A stretch of 64,000 nucleotides of DNA from Actinoplanes octamycinicus (GCF_014205225.1 NZ_JACHNB010000001.1:5499501-5563500), one strand, 5' to 3'. Shown: positions 9,613-18,359, counted from the first letter of the stretch. Notes: a model not told the origin generated them from the letters alone. Numbers and translations are program-made.

Positions 9613-10183
9613 GGGCGGCGGCGACCGCGCGGGCCGCCACCGCGTCCACCGTCGACGAGCCGCGGGCGAAGAAGCCATCCGCGAACAGTGACGTGTAGCC
9701 GTGCCCGACCGCGATGATCGCCTCGACCAGGGCGACGCTCTGCTGGTAGGTCGGGACGTCGGTGGCGGCGGCCAGCTCCAGGACCGTGTCCATCAAGGCC
9801 CGGGTGTGCTCCCGCCGACCCTCGTCAGGCACCCGGTACAGCTCAGGGGCGTAGATGACGTGCAGGCCGGCGCCGGTGCGCACGACGTACCGGAAATAGG
9901 CGCCGGCGACCGCGGCCAGACGATCGGCCGGGTCCGGACCGGAGTCCTCGGCGGCCGCGAGGATCGCGGACCGCAGGTCGCGCGCGGCCGTGGCGGAGAC
10001 CGCGGACAGCAGGTGGTCGCGGTCCGGGAAGTGCCGGTACGGCGCGGCGGAGCTCACGCCCAGCCGCCGGGCCACCGCGGCCACCGAGAAGCGGCGCAGC
10101 CCCACCTCGGCGAGCAGCTCGAAGCTGGCGCCGATCAGGGCGGCACGCAGGTCACCGTGGTGGTAGGCGCGTTCCCGCGACAT
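9572..10183 (-). CDS. TetR family transcriptional regulator
   Basis: A 203-residue regulator. The TetR_N helix-turn-helix lies at about residues 10-55 (ALIGASFELLAEVGLRRFSV then RRLGVSSAAPYRHFPDRDHLL). The C-terminal ligand domain resembles the WHG type (YFRYVVRTGAGLHVIYAPEL). A perfect palindrome, TGTAAG-N6-CTTACA (10206-10223), lies 22 bases upstream of the start and probably mediates autoregulation. The same operator occurs twice before the LLM oxidoreductase gene at 19034, so that gene is a probable second target. The last residues fall inside a tandem repeat (9443-9612), so the extreme C-terminus may be a recent change. Confidence 0.9.
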   Translation of the reverse strand: MSRERAYHHGDLRAALIGASFELLAEVGLRRFSVAAVARRLGVSSAAPYRHFPDRDHLLSAVSATAARDLRSAILAAAEDSGPDPADRLAAVAGAYFRYVVRTGAGLHVIYAPELYRVPDEGRREHTRALMDTVLELAAATDVPTYQQSVALVEAIIAVGHGYTSLFADGFFARGSSTVDAVAARAVAAARALIRAEHAPSVP

Positions 10184-10205
10184 GCCCGCCTCCCCGCGGC
10201 CGCAG

Positions 10206-10223
10206 TGTAAGTCCCCTCTTACA
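10206..10223. promoter_or_regulatory. Palindromic operator TGTAAG-N6-CTTACA upstream of tetR
   Basis: A perfect 6-6-6 inverted repeat, TGTAAG TCCCCT CTTACA, 22 bases upstream of the tetR start. Two copies of the same architecture occur at 18978-18995 and 19001-19018. The position fits TetR autorepression. Confidence 0.7.
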
Positions 10224-10226
10224 TTA

Positions 10227-10368
10227 CAGCCCCTCAGCGATCGCCGCCGTGGCCCGCGGCCGGGCCGCCGTCACCGCCCCTCAGCGATCACTGCGGTGGC
10301 CCGCAGCCGGGCCGCCGTCACAACCCCTCAGCGATCGCCGCCGTGGCCTGCAGCCAGGCCGCGTGGCT
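10227..10368. repeat. 47-bp tandem repeat made from the 3' end of the MinD-like gene
   Basis: Three copies start with CCTCAGCGATC at 10232, 10279 and 10326, giving an exact 47-bp period. The innermost copy encodes the C-terminal TAAIAEGL of the ATPase. The outermost copy still reads ATAAIAEGL followed by TAA on the minus strand; the middle one reads ATAVIAEGR then TGA. The unit is not a multiple of three, so the copies do not form one longer frame. Confidence 0.8.
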
Positions 10369-11460
10369 GGCCGAGGAGAGCGCGTCGTAGGCGATCGGCC
10401 CGCCGCCGATCAGCGCCGGGTCGTACGGGATGTCGACGACCGCCCGGGTCAGCTGGCCGAAGTGCCGGTGCAGCCGGGCCCGCAGCGCCTTGTCCGGGAC
10501 CGCGGCCGGCTCGGCCAGCACGGTCACCGCCTTGGCCACCAGCTCGCCGCGACCGGAGGTGTTCAGCGCGTCGGCCATCCAGGCGGCGCTCTGCGAGGTG
10601 TCCTCGCGCACCGTGGAGACGATCACCAACTGGTCGGCCTCGGCGACGGCCGCCTCCCAGTTGCTGGCCCGCATGTTGTTGCCGGTGTCGACGACCATCA
10701 CCCGGTAGAACCGGCTCAGCGTCCGGTGCAGATCCTTGAAGGCCGCGGCGTCGATGCTGGCCGAGGACTCCGCGTCCTCGTCCGAGGCGAGCACGTCGAA
10801 CTGCGCGTCGCCCTGCGACCGCACGTAGTTGTCCAGGTCGCCGACCCGGGCGCTGCGCACGTCGGCGAACCGGTCCAGGTCGCGCAGCAGGTCCACGGCG
10901 GTGTTGGTGTGCCGGGCCGGGTTGGCCCGCCAGCCCATGGTGCCCCGGGTCTCGTTGTTGTCCCAGCCCAGCACGTAGCCGCCGCGGTGGATGCCGAGCG
11001 TCCGGGCGATCATCAGGGTGGTGGTCGTCTTGATCGCCCCGCCCTTCGGGTTGACCACCACCACCGTTTTCGGGCCGTTCAGGCTGCGCTGCACGGCCGC
11101 GACCGCGGTGCGGTGCCGCACCTCGGCCGGTCCGGGCGGCAGCGCCACCACCCCGGCGGAGGCCCGCCGGACGATCGCCCGCCACCCGGTCTTGGCCGGG
11201 CCCATCGGCGGCGCGGGCCGGTCGGCGAGCAGGTCGTCCAGGGTCGGCGGGGTCACCTTGACCGGGGCGGGAGCCGCCGGCTGCGCGGGCGCCGGCAGGG
11301 CCGACCACGGCGCGGCCGGCTCCGCCTTGTCCCGGGCCAGCAGGGTGGCGGGTGGCGGGGGCAGCGCCGCCCACGGGCCGGCGGCGGAGCGTTCCTCCGT
11401 GCCCGCCTCGGTCCCGGTGTCCTGCACCCACGGCGGGTAGCTGCCGTTGTCCGTTGACAT
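10318..11460 (-). CDS. MinD/ParA-like P-loop ATPase with atypical Walker A
   Basis: A 380-residue protein. A proline/alanine-rich N-terminal tail of about 110 residues precedes a deviant-Walker ParA/MinD fold: VVVVNPKGGAIKTTTTLM is the nucleotide-binding loop, GWDNNETRGTMGWR follows switch I, and MVVDTGNNMRASN resembles the Walker B/switch II segment. The canonical loop is KGGxGKT; here the second glycine is isoleucine (KGGAIKT). Similar actinobacterial proteins occur near secretion or chromosome-dynamics genes, but no partner is present here. ATG 11460 is chosen for its GGAGG 6 bases upstream; the residues upstream of it in the same frame look non-coding. Its 3' end is reiterated downstream (see repeat at 10227). 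Confidence 0.8.
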   Translation of the reverse strand: MSTDNGSYPPWVQDTGTEAGTEERSAAGPWAALPPPPATLLARDKAEPAAPWSALPAPAQPAAPAPVKVTPPTLDDLLADRPAPPMGPAKTGWRAIVRRASAGVVALPPGPAEVRHRTAVAAVQRSLNGPKTVVVVNPKGGAIKTTTTLMIARTLGIHRGGYVLGWDNNETRGTMGWRANPARHTNTAVDLLRDLDRFADVRSARVGDLDNYVRSQGDAQFDVLASDEDAESSASIDAAAFKDLHRTLSRFYRVMVVDTGNNMRASNWEAAVAEADQLVIVSTVREDTSQSAAWMADALNTSGRGELVAKAVTVLAEPAAVPDKALRARLHRHFGQLTRAVVDIPYDPALIGGGPIAYDALSSASHAAWLQATAAIAEGL

Positions 11461-11589
11461 GTCGCCTCCAGCGCCTTCGAGACCAATGCCCCCTATCAAT
11501 ATCAAAGAGCGCCCAGCAACGTCGGACCGCACGCCGGTGCGAGTGGCCTTTTACCTTCGCGCCACGCCGCCGGCTGCCTGCCCCGGTGG

Positions 11590-12750
11590 TCAGAGCCGCA
11601 TGTCGGTGACGAAACAGACGACCTCGCCGTCCTGGTCGCGGCCGATCCACGTCGGGTAGGCGCCGTCGCCCCACCCGCTCGAGTAGGCGATCAGCTCGCC
11701 GCCGTCCAGCATCGCGAAACCGCCCTGATCGAACTCCAGGAGTTCGTCGGGCAGGTCGTCGTCGAACCAGGCGGCGTAGTGTTCGCGCTGCTCGGCGTCG
11801 AGGAAGCAGGCCAGGCCGGCGTCCACCGAGACGCCGTAGTAGTAGCCCTCGCGCAGGTCGAGCGGATCCTGTCCGTCGCACAGTACCAACTCCCAGCGGG
11901 CCACCGGCCGATCGGCCACGGTGAGCCGGGCGGCCGCGATCCGGACGTGCTCCTCGTCGCCGGCGAGGTGCGCCCGGCTGATCGTCACCGGATAGCTCCC
12001 CGGCGCCACGGTGACCAGGTAGGGCGCCTGGTCGTCGGAGAGCCAGCCGGGGTCGGCCGCGACCAGCCGGCCGGACGGCAGCCGCAGGTCGCCGGCGGCG
12101 ACGACCTCGATCCGGGCCGTCGTCCGGCCACCTGCCACCGGGCGGACAGCGCCCTCGGTGAACAGGCCGGCCACGTCACCGGGCTGAAGGGAACGTGGCG
12201 GCTGCCAGGGCACCGCGCTGTCGTGGACCACCGGCAGGTCGTGCGTGTCGGACTCGACCACCTCCGCCGGTCCGGCCCCGATCAGGGTGAGCAGTCCGGC
12301 CCAGTCACCGGGACCCGGCCTGGGCAGCCGGGGTGCCGCCTCGAACCCGGTCTGGGTCCGCAGGCCGCCGCCTTCGCCGTTCGGACGCTCCTCGATCAAA
12401 AGACGTCCGTCCGACCGGTAGTAGGTGGCGAAGCGCTGGGCCGCCCGCCGTTCGTACTCGTCACCGACCAGGTCGTCCGGCCCGTCCCAGGTGGCGGCGG
12501 TCCACAGGGCCAGACCCCCGTCGGCCGACGGGCGGAACTCGTGCTGAGCCACCTGGCGGCCCCGATCGTCGTAGCGGACCGCGGCGAGGTAGCTGTCCGC
12601 CCAGGCGACCCGGATCTCCAGCCGCACCCGGCTGCCGTCGAGGAGTACGACCGCGTACGTGTCGCGGGTTGCCGCCTCGGCCCGGCTCATTGGGTTGACC
12701 AGCGCGCGGCCGTCCCAGCCGGCGCCGTAGACCGCCACCAAATTGATCAT
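11590..12750 (-). CDS. DUF4241 domain-containing protein
   Basis: A 386-residue cytoplasmic protein. The C-terminal half fits DUF4241: PYLVTVAPGSYPVTISRAHL, a strand with RIAAARLTVADRPVARWELV, VSVDAGLACFLD, and the end WGDGAYPTWIGRDQDGEV. The N-terminal 170 residues are predicted mixed alpha/beta with no clear family. DUF4241 proteins occur widely in actinobacteria and sometimes as immunity-like partners of polymorphic toxins; no toxin is seen here. The start lacks a good ribosome binding site. Confidence 0.75.
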   Translation of the reverse strand: MINLVAVYGAGWDGRALVNPMSRAEAATRDTYAVVLLDGSRVRLEIRVAWADSYLAAVRYDDRGRQVAQHEFRPSADGGLALWTAATWDGPDDLVGDEYERRAAQRFATYYRSDGRLLIEERPNGEGGGLRTQTGFEAAPRLPRPGPGDWAGLLTLIGAGPAEVVESDTHDLPVVHDSAVPWQPPRSLQPGDVAGLFTEGAVRPVAGGRTTARIEVVAAGDLRLPSGRLVAADPGWLSDDQAPYLVTVAPGSYPVTISRAHLAGDEEHVRIAAARLTVADRPVARWELVLCDGQDPLDLREGYYYGVSVDAGLACFLDAEQREHYAAWFDDDLPDELLEFDQGGFAMLDGGELIAYSSGWGDGAYPTWIGRDQDGEVVCFVTDMRL

Positions 12751-12840
12751 GGCCGGGGACTCTACGGCCAGCAGCCGCTCCGGTGAAGACGCGGTTCTCG
12801 GCGGGAACCGTCCGTGCCCGCTGTCCGACCCGGCCGACGC

Positions 12841-13491
12841 CTACTTGACCCGGACGGTCGTGGTCTTGGCCGAGCGGTCGGGGAGGACCGAGACCCCTTT
12901 GATCTCGTAGGTGCCGGGCTTGGTCACGGTGATGCTGTACGTGTCGTCGGTCGCGGTGAACACGTGCTTCACCGTCTTGCCGCCGAGCTTGGCGTAGACG
13001 ATGTTGTAACCGCGGTCCTTCCACCGGGGGTCGACGAACTTGCCGGAGATCACCCGGCCCCTGGCCGTCGCGCTCAGGGTGAGCTTCGGTGCCGTAGTCG
13101 GGGGCGCCACACCGAAGTCGACCGGGACCGTGTTCCAGTCGGTGCTGAGGTACGGCGTCTGCCAGTTGTAGACGATGGTGACTTTCACGGTTCTGCGGCC
13201 GTACTCGCCGTAGCTCGGGCAGAAGTCGAACGTCGTGCGGCCGTTCGCATACTCCGGGTTGCTGACTCTGCGGAGTGGCCCGGCGTTGGAGGCCACGCCG
13301 CCGATGAGCACGTAGTCGGCGACGGAGCGGTGGTAGACCGCGAAGTGGACCATCCGGGTGCAGCCGTACCCGGAGCCGAACGTGCTCGCGACCCGGATGT
13401 TCCGGTCCTCGGCGGCCTGCGCCGGGGCGGCGACGGCGATCGAGGCGGTGCCGGCGAGAAGCGCGGTGAGGGCGGTGACGAGTTTCTTCAT
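12841..13491 (-). CDS. Secreted protein of unknown function
   Basis: A 216-residue exported protein. A signal peptide MKKLVTALTALLAGTASIAV with cleavage after APAQA is followed by a beta-rich region containing three cysteines (one pair plus one) and a C-terminal Ig-like stretch (SATARGRVISGKFVDPRWKD to the KTTTVRVK end). ATG 13491 is chosen because the signal peptide begins there; the frame extends upstream but that part is proline-rich and unlikely to be coding. No enzymatic motif is seen. Confidence 0.75.
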   Translation of the reverse strand: MKKLVTALTALLAGTASIAVAAPAQAAEDRNIRVASTFGSGYGCTRMVHFAVYHRSVADYVLIGGVASNAGPLRRVSNPEYANGRTTFDFCPSYGEYGRRTVKVTIVYNWQTPYLSTDWNTVPVDFGVAPPTTAPKLTLSATARGRVISGKFVDPRWKDRGYNIVYAKLGGKTVKHVFTATDDTYSITVTKPGTYEIKGVSVLPDRSAKTTTVRVK

Positions 13492-13644
13492 GCCTGGGAT
13501 GGTCGGTAGGTGACGCGTGCCACTCAAGGTTTCCGGCCGGGCCGGCGAGGTGCTGTCCGGGTGCGGCCCGTTCCCTTCCGGTGCGGGTTGTGCATGGCGC
13601 GGCGCCTCACCCACGGGCAACGAATCGCCTCCGGCTGCGGAGGG

Positions 13645-14916
13645 TCAGGTACCGCACGGGACGGTCAGCCAGTCGGTGGCGGGGATGGCGGTGCGGGACC
13701 GGTCGAGTTGGGTCAGGATGCGGTCGAGGTCGTCGGGGGACTGCAGGAACTCCAGGACGGCGCGGTAGAAGGCGTTGGTCATCGCGCTGGGCATGAGGTC
13801 GGAGGCGTCGAAGCACAGCCTCGCCTCCCCGGTCAGCGTCTCGGCGATGCGGCGGGTCACCGGGTCGTCGTAGATGGCCGGGTCGACGCCCCGGTTCGCG
13901 GAGAACACCGAGCCGTGGCTCGCCGCCGGCCAGATGCTCTGCGCCTCGTCGGTGGCCAGGAAACGGATCAGCTCGCGGGCCTCCGGCTTGTCGGTGAACA
14001 GGGCGGCCAGGTCGGCGGACACCTCCCACGCCCGGTCCTCGGCGGACGGGAACGGCACGAAGTCCCGGCCGGCGGCGTCGCCGGCCACGAACGACGCCTG
14101 GTGGTGCAGGAAGCATCCGGGTGGGTTGGCGGACATCGCCCGGCCCGCGTCGGCGAAGTTGGTGAACAGCAGGCCCGGCGCGCCGCCGCGGACGAAACCG
14201 GGCCGCAGCGCGATCCGGCCCCAGGCCTGCCACGCCTGTTTGATCTCCGGGGCGGTCCAGGCCAGCTTTCCGGCGGCCCAGCGCTGGTACGCCGCGGGGC
14301 CGGCCTGGTGCAGCACGAAATCCTCGATCCAGTCGGTGCCGGGCCAGCCGGAGACCGGGGTGGACCCCATGCCCATGCACCAGGCCGCGGCGCCGCCCGT
14401 GCTGAGGCGTTCGCTGATCTTGACGAGCTCGTCCCAGGTCGGCGGCCGGTCACCGGACAGGCCGGGGACCCGGCTCGGGTCGTACCAGATCAAGCTCTTG
14501 AGAGAGGTTTTGACCGCGACCGAGTAGCGAGCGTTGTCCATCTGCTCCAGCCGCAGCCACTGTGCGCTGTGCGACTGCTCGGCGCCGGCGTCGATCACGT
14601 CGTCCAGCCGGCGCACCGCGGAACGGCGCACGTAGCCGGCAAGATCGCCCAGGCTGGGCAGCACCGCGATGTCCGGCGGCGTACCTTTCTGCACCTCGGC
14701 GGTCAGCACCTGGTTGAGCGCGCGGGTGCCCTGCAGCTCCACCCGGATGCCGGTCTTGTCGGTGAACCGGTCCAGCACCTGCCGGAACGCCGCCGCCTCG
14801 CCGCCGGTCCACGACGCGAGCACGGTCACCGCCGCCCGGTCGTCGCCGGTGCACGCCGCGGTTGCGGTGAGCAGGACGGCGACGGCTGCCAGTGTCACTG
14901 CTCGTACGATGCGCAT
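13645..14916 (-). CDS. Extracellular solute-binding lipoprotein (ABC family 1)
   Basis: A 423-residue lipoprotein. The signal peptide ends in the lipobox TATAAC with the acylated cysteine at about residue 22. The body matches family 1 sugar/oligosaccharide-binding proteins: ASWTGGEAAAFRQVLDRF and FTDKTGIRVELQGTR near the start, KGTPPDIAVLPSLGDL, then a YDPSRVPGLSGDRPPTWDEL hinge region. No permease or ATPase is encoded nearby. The only partner is the membrane protein whose stop codon lies 8 bases upstream, so this looks like a two-gene unit that may act as a receptor rather than a transporter. Confidence 0.88.
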   Translation of the reverse strand: MRIVRAVTLAAVAVLLTATAACTGDDRAAVTVLASWTGGEAAAFRQVLDRFTDKTGIRVELQGTRALNQVLTAEVQKGTPPDIAVLPSLGDLAGYVRRSAVRRLDDVIDAGAEQSHSAQWLRLEQMDNARYSVAVKTSLKSLIWYDPSRVPGLSGDRPPTWDELVKISERLSTGGAAAWCMGMGSTPVSGWPGTDWIEDFVLHQAGPAAYQRWAAGKLAWTAPEIKQAWQAWGRIALRPGFVRGGAPGLLFTNFADAGRAMSANPPGCFLHHQASFVAGDAAGRDFVPFPSAEDRAWEVSADLAALFTDKPEARELIRFLATDEAQSIWPAASHGSVFSANRGVDPAIYDDPVTRRIAETLTGEARLCFDASDLMPSAMTNAFYRAVLEFLQSPDDLDRILTQLDRSRTAIPATDWLTVPCGT

Positions 14917-14924
14917 CGCCGCCC

Positions 14925-15998
14925 CTACCGATACTCGTTGATGCGTGGATAGAGGCCGAGCGGCACCAGCGCCATCGCGATCAGTGCCGCGAGCAGGAGC
15001 AGCAGCAGCCGCCCGGTCGTCGCGGTGGCCGCCGCGGCATGCCCGTCCACGTCCTTGATGCGGGCGGTGAGCGCCTCCTCCGCGGGTGGCTCGGCGGCGG
15101 CTTTCGCCACGACCATGTCACCGCAAGCACCACGGCACGCCTTCGCCACCGCCTCGCCGAGCATCTTCTGCCCACGCTGGTCGGCGGCGTCGATGCGCGC
15201 GTGCCACACCCCGACCAGTGTGGTGCCCGCCTGCCGGGTCGCGGTCAGCTCGCCGCGAGCGGCGAAATCGAAGGACATCCCGGCGGCCAGGGCCAGCACG
15301 GCGAGAGTCGCGGCGATCAACGGCGGATTGAAGGTACGGCGGAAGCGCCGGCTCAGGAACACCTGCGTGGCCAGCAGCAGTCCGAGCAGCACGGTCACCG
15401 GCACGATCCAGACGGCCACCCAGCCCGGCGCCATCCGGCCGGTCGTGAGCTGCCGGTCGAGGGTCCGCTGCTCGACGGCCAGCAGGTCGTCGAGCTGGTC
15501 CAGGATGCCGTCGGGCATGTGCAGCAGGCGCGAGGCGTACCACAGATCGGCGACGGCCAGGACCGACGCGGGATCCTTGCGGAAGTGCGCGTCGGCCTGC
15601 TCGATCAACCCGGAGTACGCCGCCAGCTGGCCCTGCACCAGCTGGATGCTCTGACCGACCCCGGCGCCCGCGACGCTGTCCACGGCGAGCTGGGTGAGAC
15701 TCTGGCCGGCGAGGGCGATCTGGTTCTGATATCGCTCGCCGGGGCCGGTCAGCCCCACCGCCCCGCTGCGGAAACTGGCGACGGCGGCCTGGTCGGCCTC
15801 CACCAGCGCGGCGTGTGCGGCCAGAACGTGCTGGATCGACGGCACCGAGTGGCTCCCGACGCGCTCGGCGGTCGCGCGGGTGCCCTGAAAGACCCACGCC
15901 GAGGTGCCGAGCACGATCAGCAGCGCCAGCTCCAGCACGACCAGCGCACGCCACAGAGCGGACCGGGTCGTACCCGTATGGATCCCGAACCTGATCAA
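14925..15998 (-). CDS. Four-helix membrane protein, partner of the binding lipoprotein
   Basis: A 357-residue membrane protein. Hydrophobic helices lie near the N-terminus (ALVVLELALLIVLGTSAWVF), in a central pair (WIVPVTVLLGLLLATQVF and PLIAATLAVLALAAGM) and at the C-terminus (LLLLLLAALIAMALVPLGLY). Two extracytoplasmic segments between them are helical and resemble sensor loops. TTG 15998 is the likely start, because GGAGGGCAGCCA precedes it with ideal spacing; an upstream GTG at 16040 would add 14 residues without a ribosome binding site. It is followed after 8 bases by the solute-binding lipoprotein, so the two are probably co-translated. Confidence 0.7.
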   Translation of the reverse strand: MIRFGIHTGTTRSALWRALVVLELALLIVLGTSAWVFQGTRATAERVGSHSVPSIQHVLAAHAALVEADQAAVASFRSGAVGLTGPGERYQNQIALAGQSLTQLAVDSVAGAGVGQSIQLVQGQLAAYSGLIEQADAHFRKDPASVLAVADLWYASRLLHMPDGILDQLDDLLAVEQRTLDRQLTTGRMAPGWVAVWIVPVTVLLGLLLATQVFLSRRFRRTFNPPLIAATLAVLALAAGMSFDFAARGELTATRQAGTTLVGVWHARIDAADQRGQKMLGEAVAKACRGACGDMVVAKAAAEPPAEEALTARIKDVDGHAAAATATTGRLLLLLLAALIAMALVPLGLYPRINEYR

Positions 15999-16141
15999 TG
16001 GCTGCCCTCCCGCGAGGAACAGTACCAACGGTGTCCACACGACTACCCGAAGTCGATCATCGCCGGTCCGGCGGCCGGCCCCTCAGGGCAGAACCCGGTT
16101 CTCGCTGTCGCGATCAGGTGGGACGGCGCAGCGCCGCCCGG

Positions 16142-16996
16142 TCAGCGGAGGGCGGCGGCGATCGCTTCCGCCGGGGTCGTCGTCGGCCGTCCGATCAGGC
16201 GCCGCAAGTCGCCGGAGCCGGTGAACATCTCGTCGTGGCTCATCGCGCGGTCGGCGTCCGCCAGGACCTGCGCCAGCTCGGCGGGCACGCCCGCGCCGAC
16301 CAGCACCTGGGCGAACTCGTCGACCGGCAGATCGGTGTAGCCGATCCGCTTGCCCGTCGCGGCCGAGATCGCCGCGGCCAGTTGCGTCAGGGTGAAGGGT
16401 TCGTCGCCGCCCAGCTCGTACGCCTTGCCGTCGTGGCCTTCGGTCGTCAGCACGACCGCGGCGGCGTCGGCGTAGTCAGCTCGGGTCGCGGCGCTGATCC
16501 TGCCCTGGCCGGCGGCCCCGACGAGCGTTCCGCCCCGCAGGATCTGAGGGAGCTGGTCGGTGTAGTTCTCCAGGTACCAGCCGTTGCGCAGCATCACGCT
16601 GGGGAGGCGCTCGCGCAGGTACTCCTCGGTGGCCCAGTGGGTCGGAGAAAGGGTGGTGGTGGACGTGTCCGCGTGCAGCATGCTGGTGAACGCGACCAGC
16701 GACGCGCCCGCCACCACCGCGGCGTCGATGGCGCGGCGGTGGTTGGCGACGCGCTCGCTCGGGGTCGTGGTGGAGATCAGCAGAAGCTTGTCCACGCCCT
16801 CGAAGGCTGCGGGGAGGCTGCCGGGCTCCGCGAAGTCGGCCCGGCGGATCTCGACACCGCGGTCGGCGAAGTCCTTGATCCTGCTGATGTCACGGCTGGT
16901 CGCAACGATCTCGGAGGCCGGCACCCCACGGGTCAGCAGCGCTTCGACAGTGAGCCGGCCCAGATTTCCGGAGGCTGCGGTGACAACGATCGACAT
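16142..16996 (-). CDS. NmrA-like NAD(P)-binding oxidoreductase (QorB type)
   Basis: A 284-residue atypical SDR. The Rossmann start IVVTAASGNLGRLTVEALL is at residues 3-21, with FEGVDKLLLISTTTPSERV and a C-terminal YELGGDEPFTLTQLAAAI segment typical of NmrA/quinone oxidoreductase 2 proteins. The start ATG 16996 has an AAAGGTGA ribosome binding site. It is divergent from an HxlR regulator, a classic pairing in which HxlR controls a redox enzyme in response to electrophiles or quinones. Confidence 0.88.
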   Translation of the reverse strand: MSIVVTAASGNLGRLTVEALLTRGVPASEIVATSRDISRIKDFADRGVEIRRADFAEPGSLPAAFEGVDKLLLISTTTPSERVANHRRAIDAAVVAGASLVAFTSMLHADTSTTTLSPTHWATEEYLRERLPSVMLRNGWYLENYTDQLPQILRGGTLVGAAGQGRISAATRADYADAAAVVLTTEGHDGKAYELGGDEPFTLTQLAAAISAATGKRIGYTDLPVDEFAQVLVGAGVPAELAQVLADADRAMSHDEMFTGSGDLRRLIGRPTTTPAEAIAAALR

Positions 16997-17065
16997 GGCG
17001 GTTTCACCTTTTCTGCCGCGGACCTTCCGCGACGTGAACCCACGATGACCTGGTCGCTCTCCTTT

Positions 17066-17090
17066 GGTAAGGGCGAACTTTCGGGTAAGG
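17066..17090. promoter_or_regulatory. Candidate HxlR operator (two GGTAAGG direct repeats)
   Basis: GGTAAGG occurs at 17066-17072 and 17084-17090, an 18-bp period, in the 119-bp gap between the divergent NmrA-like and HxlR genes. The placement suits a regulator that controls both promoters. No experimental consensus was available to compare. Confidence 0.35.
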
Positions 17091-17115
17091 TGCCCACCCG
17101 GGCGAAAGGATCCAG

Positions 17116-17523
17116 GTGAGATTCATGGCGACGGTCGGTGAAGTGAGCGAGTCCACACCATCGTGGGACCCGTATACGCGCGGCTGCCCGTCGCGTGACG
17201 TGCTCGACCAGATCGGCAGCAAATGGGCTGTCCTGGTGATGGGCGAGCTCGGCAGGCATGGGGCGCGTCGGTTCACGCAGCTGCGGCAGCAGCTCGGGGG
17301 GATCAGCGAGAAGATGCTCACCCAGACGCTGCGCACGCTCGAACGCGACGGGCTGATCCTGCGGACGGTGTATCCGGAGGCGCCGATCCGGGTGGAGTAC
17401 GAGCTGACGCCGCTCGGCCAGACCCTGCGCGGTCCCCTGAAGGCGCTCACCGAGTGGTCGACGCAGCACATCGAGGAAGTTGTCGACGCCCGCAAGAAGT
17501 ACGACGAACGTACCGAAAAATAG
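17116..17523 (+). CDS. HxlR family winged-helix regulator
   Basis: A 135-residue regulator with the family signature: an N-terminal Cys in RGCPSRDVLDQIGSKWAVLV, a winged helix (RFTQLRQQLGGISEKMLTQT, then RTLERDGLILRTVYPEAPIR and VEYELTPLGQTL). Redox-active Cys in HxlR proteins often senses electrophiles or diamide. GTG 17116 has AAAGGA 5 bases upstream; an in-frame ATG at 17125 is an alternative. Divergent from the NmrA-like oxidoreductase it probably controls. Confidence 0.9.
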   Translation: MRFMATVGEVSESTPSWDPYTRGCPSRDVLDQIGSKWAVLVMGELGRHGARRFTQLRQQLGGISEKMLTQTLRTLERDGLILRTVYPEAPIRVEYELTPLGQTLRGPLKALTEWSTQHIEEVVDARKKYDERTEK

Positions 17524-17615
17524 CGGGCCCCTCCGGAGAAGCGGGGTGATCTCGCCGGCACCCGCCTTCTCGGGGAGGCATGGCGGTTGACTGTCTTGCC
17601 GTGCTGGTCGATGGG

Positions 17616-18359
17616 TCAGGCGATGGCGGTGCGCAGCGCGATGGAGATGCCGATGCAGTGCGCCGCGAAGGCGGTGATCGTCAGGGCGTGGAAGACCTCG
17701 TGGAACCCGAACCAGCGCGGGCTCGGGTCGGGCCGTTGGAAGCCGTACACCACGGCGCCCAGGGTGTAGAGGGCGCCGCCGAGAACGAGGAACGTGACGA
17801 CCGGTGCGCCGCCTGCCTGCCAGAATGCGGGTAGGTAGAGCACGGCCACCCATCCGAGGGCGATGTACACCGACACGTACAGCCAGCGTGGGGCGCCGAT
17901 CCACAGCACTCGGAAGCCGACCCCGGCCAGCGCGCCGGCCCACACGATCCACAGCAGGGTCCGGGCGTGGCCCGGCGGTAGCAGTAACACGCAGAACGGC
18001 GTGTACGTACCGGCGATGATGAGGAAGATGTTGGCGTGGTCGAAGCGCCGCAGGACCTTCTCGGCGCGCCCCACCCAGGCGCCGCGGTGGTACAGCGCGC
18101 TGATGCCGAACAGCAGCGCCGCCGACAGGCTGAAAAGTGCCAGCGCCAGCCGGGTGCGGGCGTCCGGGGACAGGACCGTCAACAGCGCTCCGACGGCGAC
18201 CGCGACGGGGAAGGTGCCGGCATGCAGCCAGCCCCGCAGCCGGGGCCTGATGGCGGCGCTGAGGTGGTCCAGGCCCTGCTCGACCCGGTCCTCGAACCGG
18301 TCCATGCCGGTGTCCGGGCGGCCGCCGTCCGATGCCTGCCGGGAACGCTCGATACTCAC
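17616..18359 (-). CDS. Hemolysin III / PAQR family membrane protein
   Basis: A 247-residue protein with seven predicted membrane helices. The PAQR histidine signature is present: SALYHRGAW, then RRFDHANIFLIIAGTYTPF in the middle, and GFHEVFHALTITAFAAH near the C-terminus, supplying the zinc-binding residues of the family. Bacterial hemolysin III proteins have a structural role in membrane homeostasis and no proven hemolysin activity. It is preceded by a 32-residue polar N-terminus and stands alone. Confidence 0.87.
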   Translation of the reverse strand: MSIERSRQASDGGRPDTGMDRFEDRVEQGLDHLSAAIRPRLRGWLHAGTFPVAVAVGALLTVLSPDARTRLALALFSLSAALLFGISALYHRGAWVGRAEKVLRRFDHANIFLIIAGTYTPFCVLLLPPGHARTLLWIVWAGALAGVGFRVLWIGAPRWLYVSVYIALGWVAVLYLPAFWQAGGAPVVTFLVLGGALYTLGAVVYGFQRPDPSPRWFGFHEVFHALTITAFAAHCIGISIALRTAIA

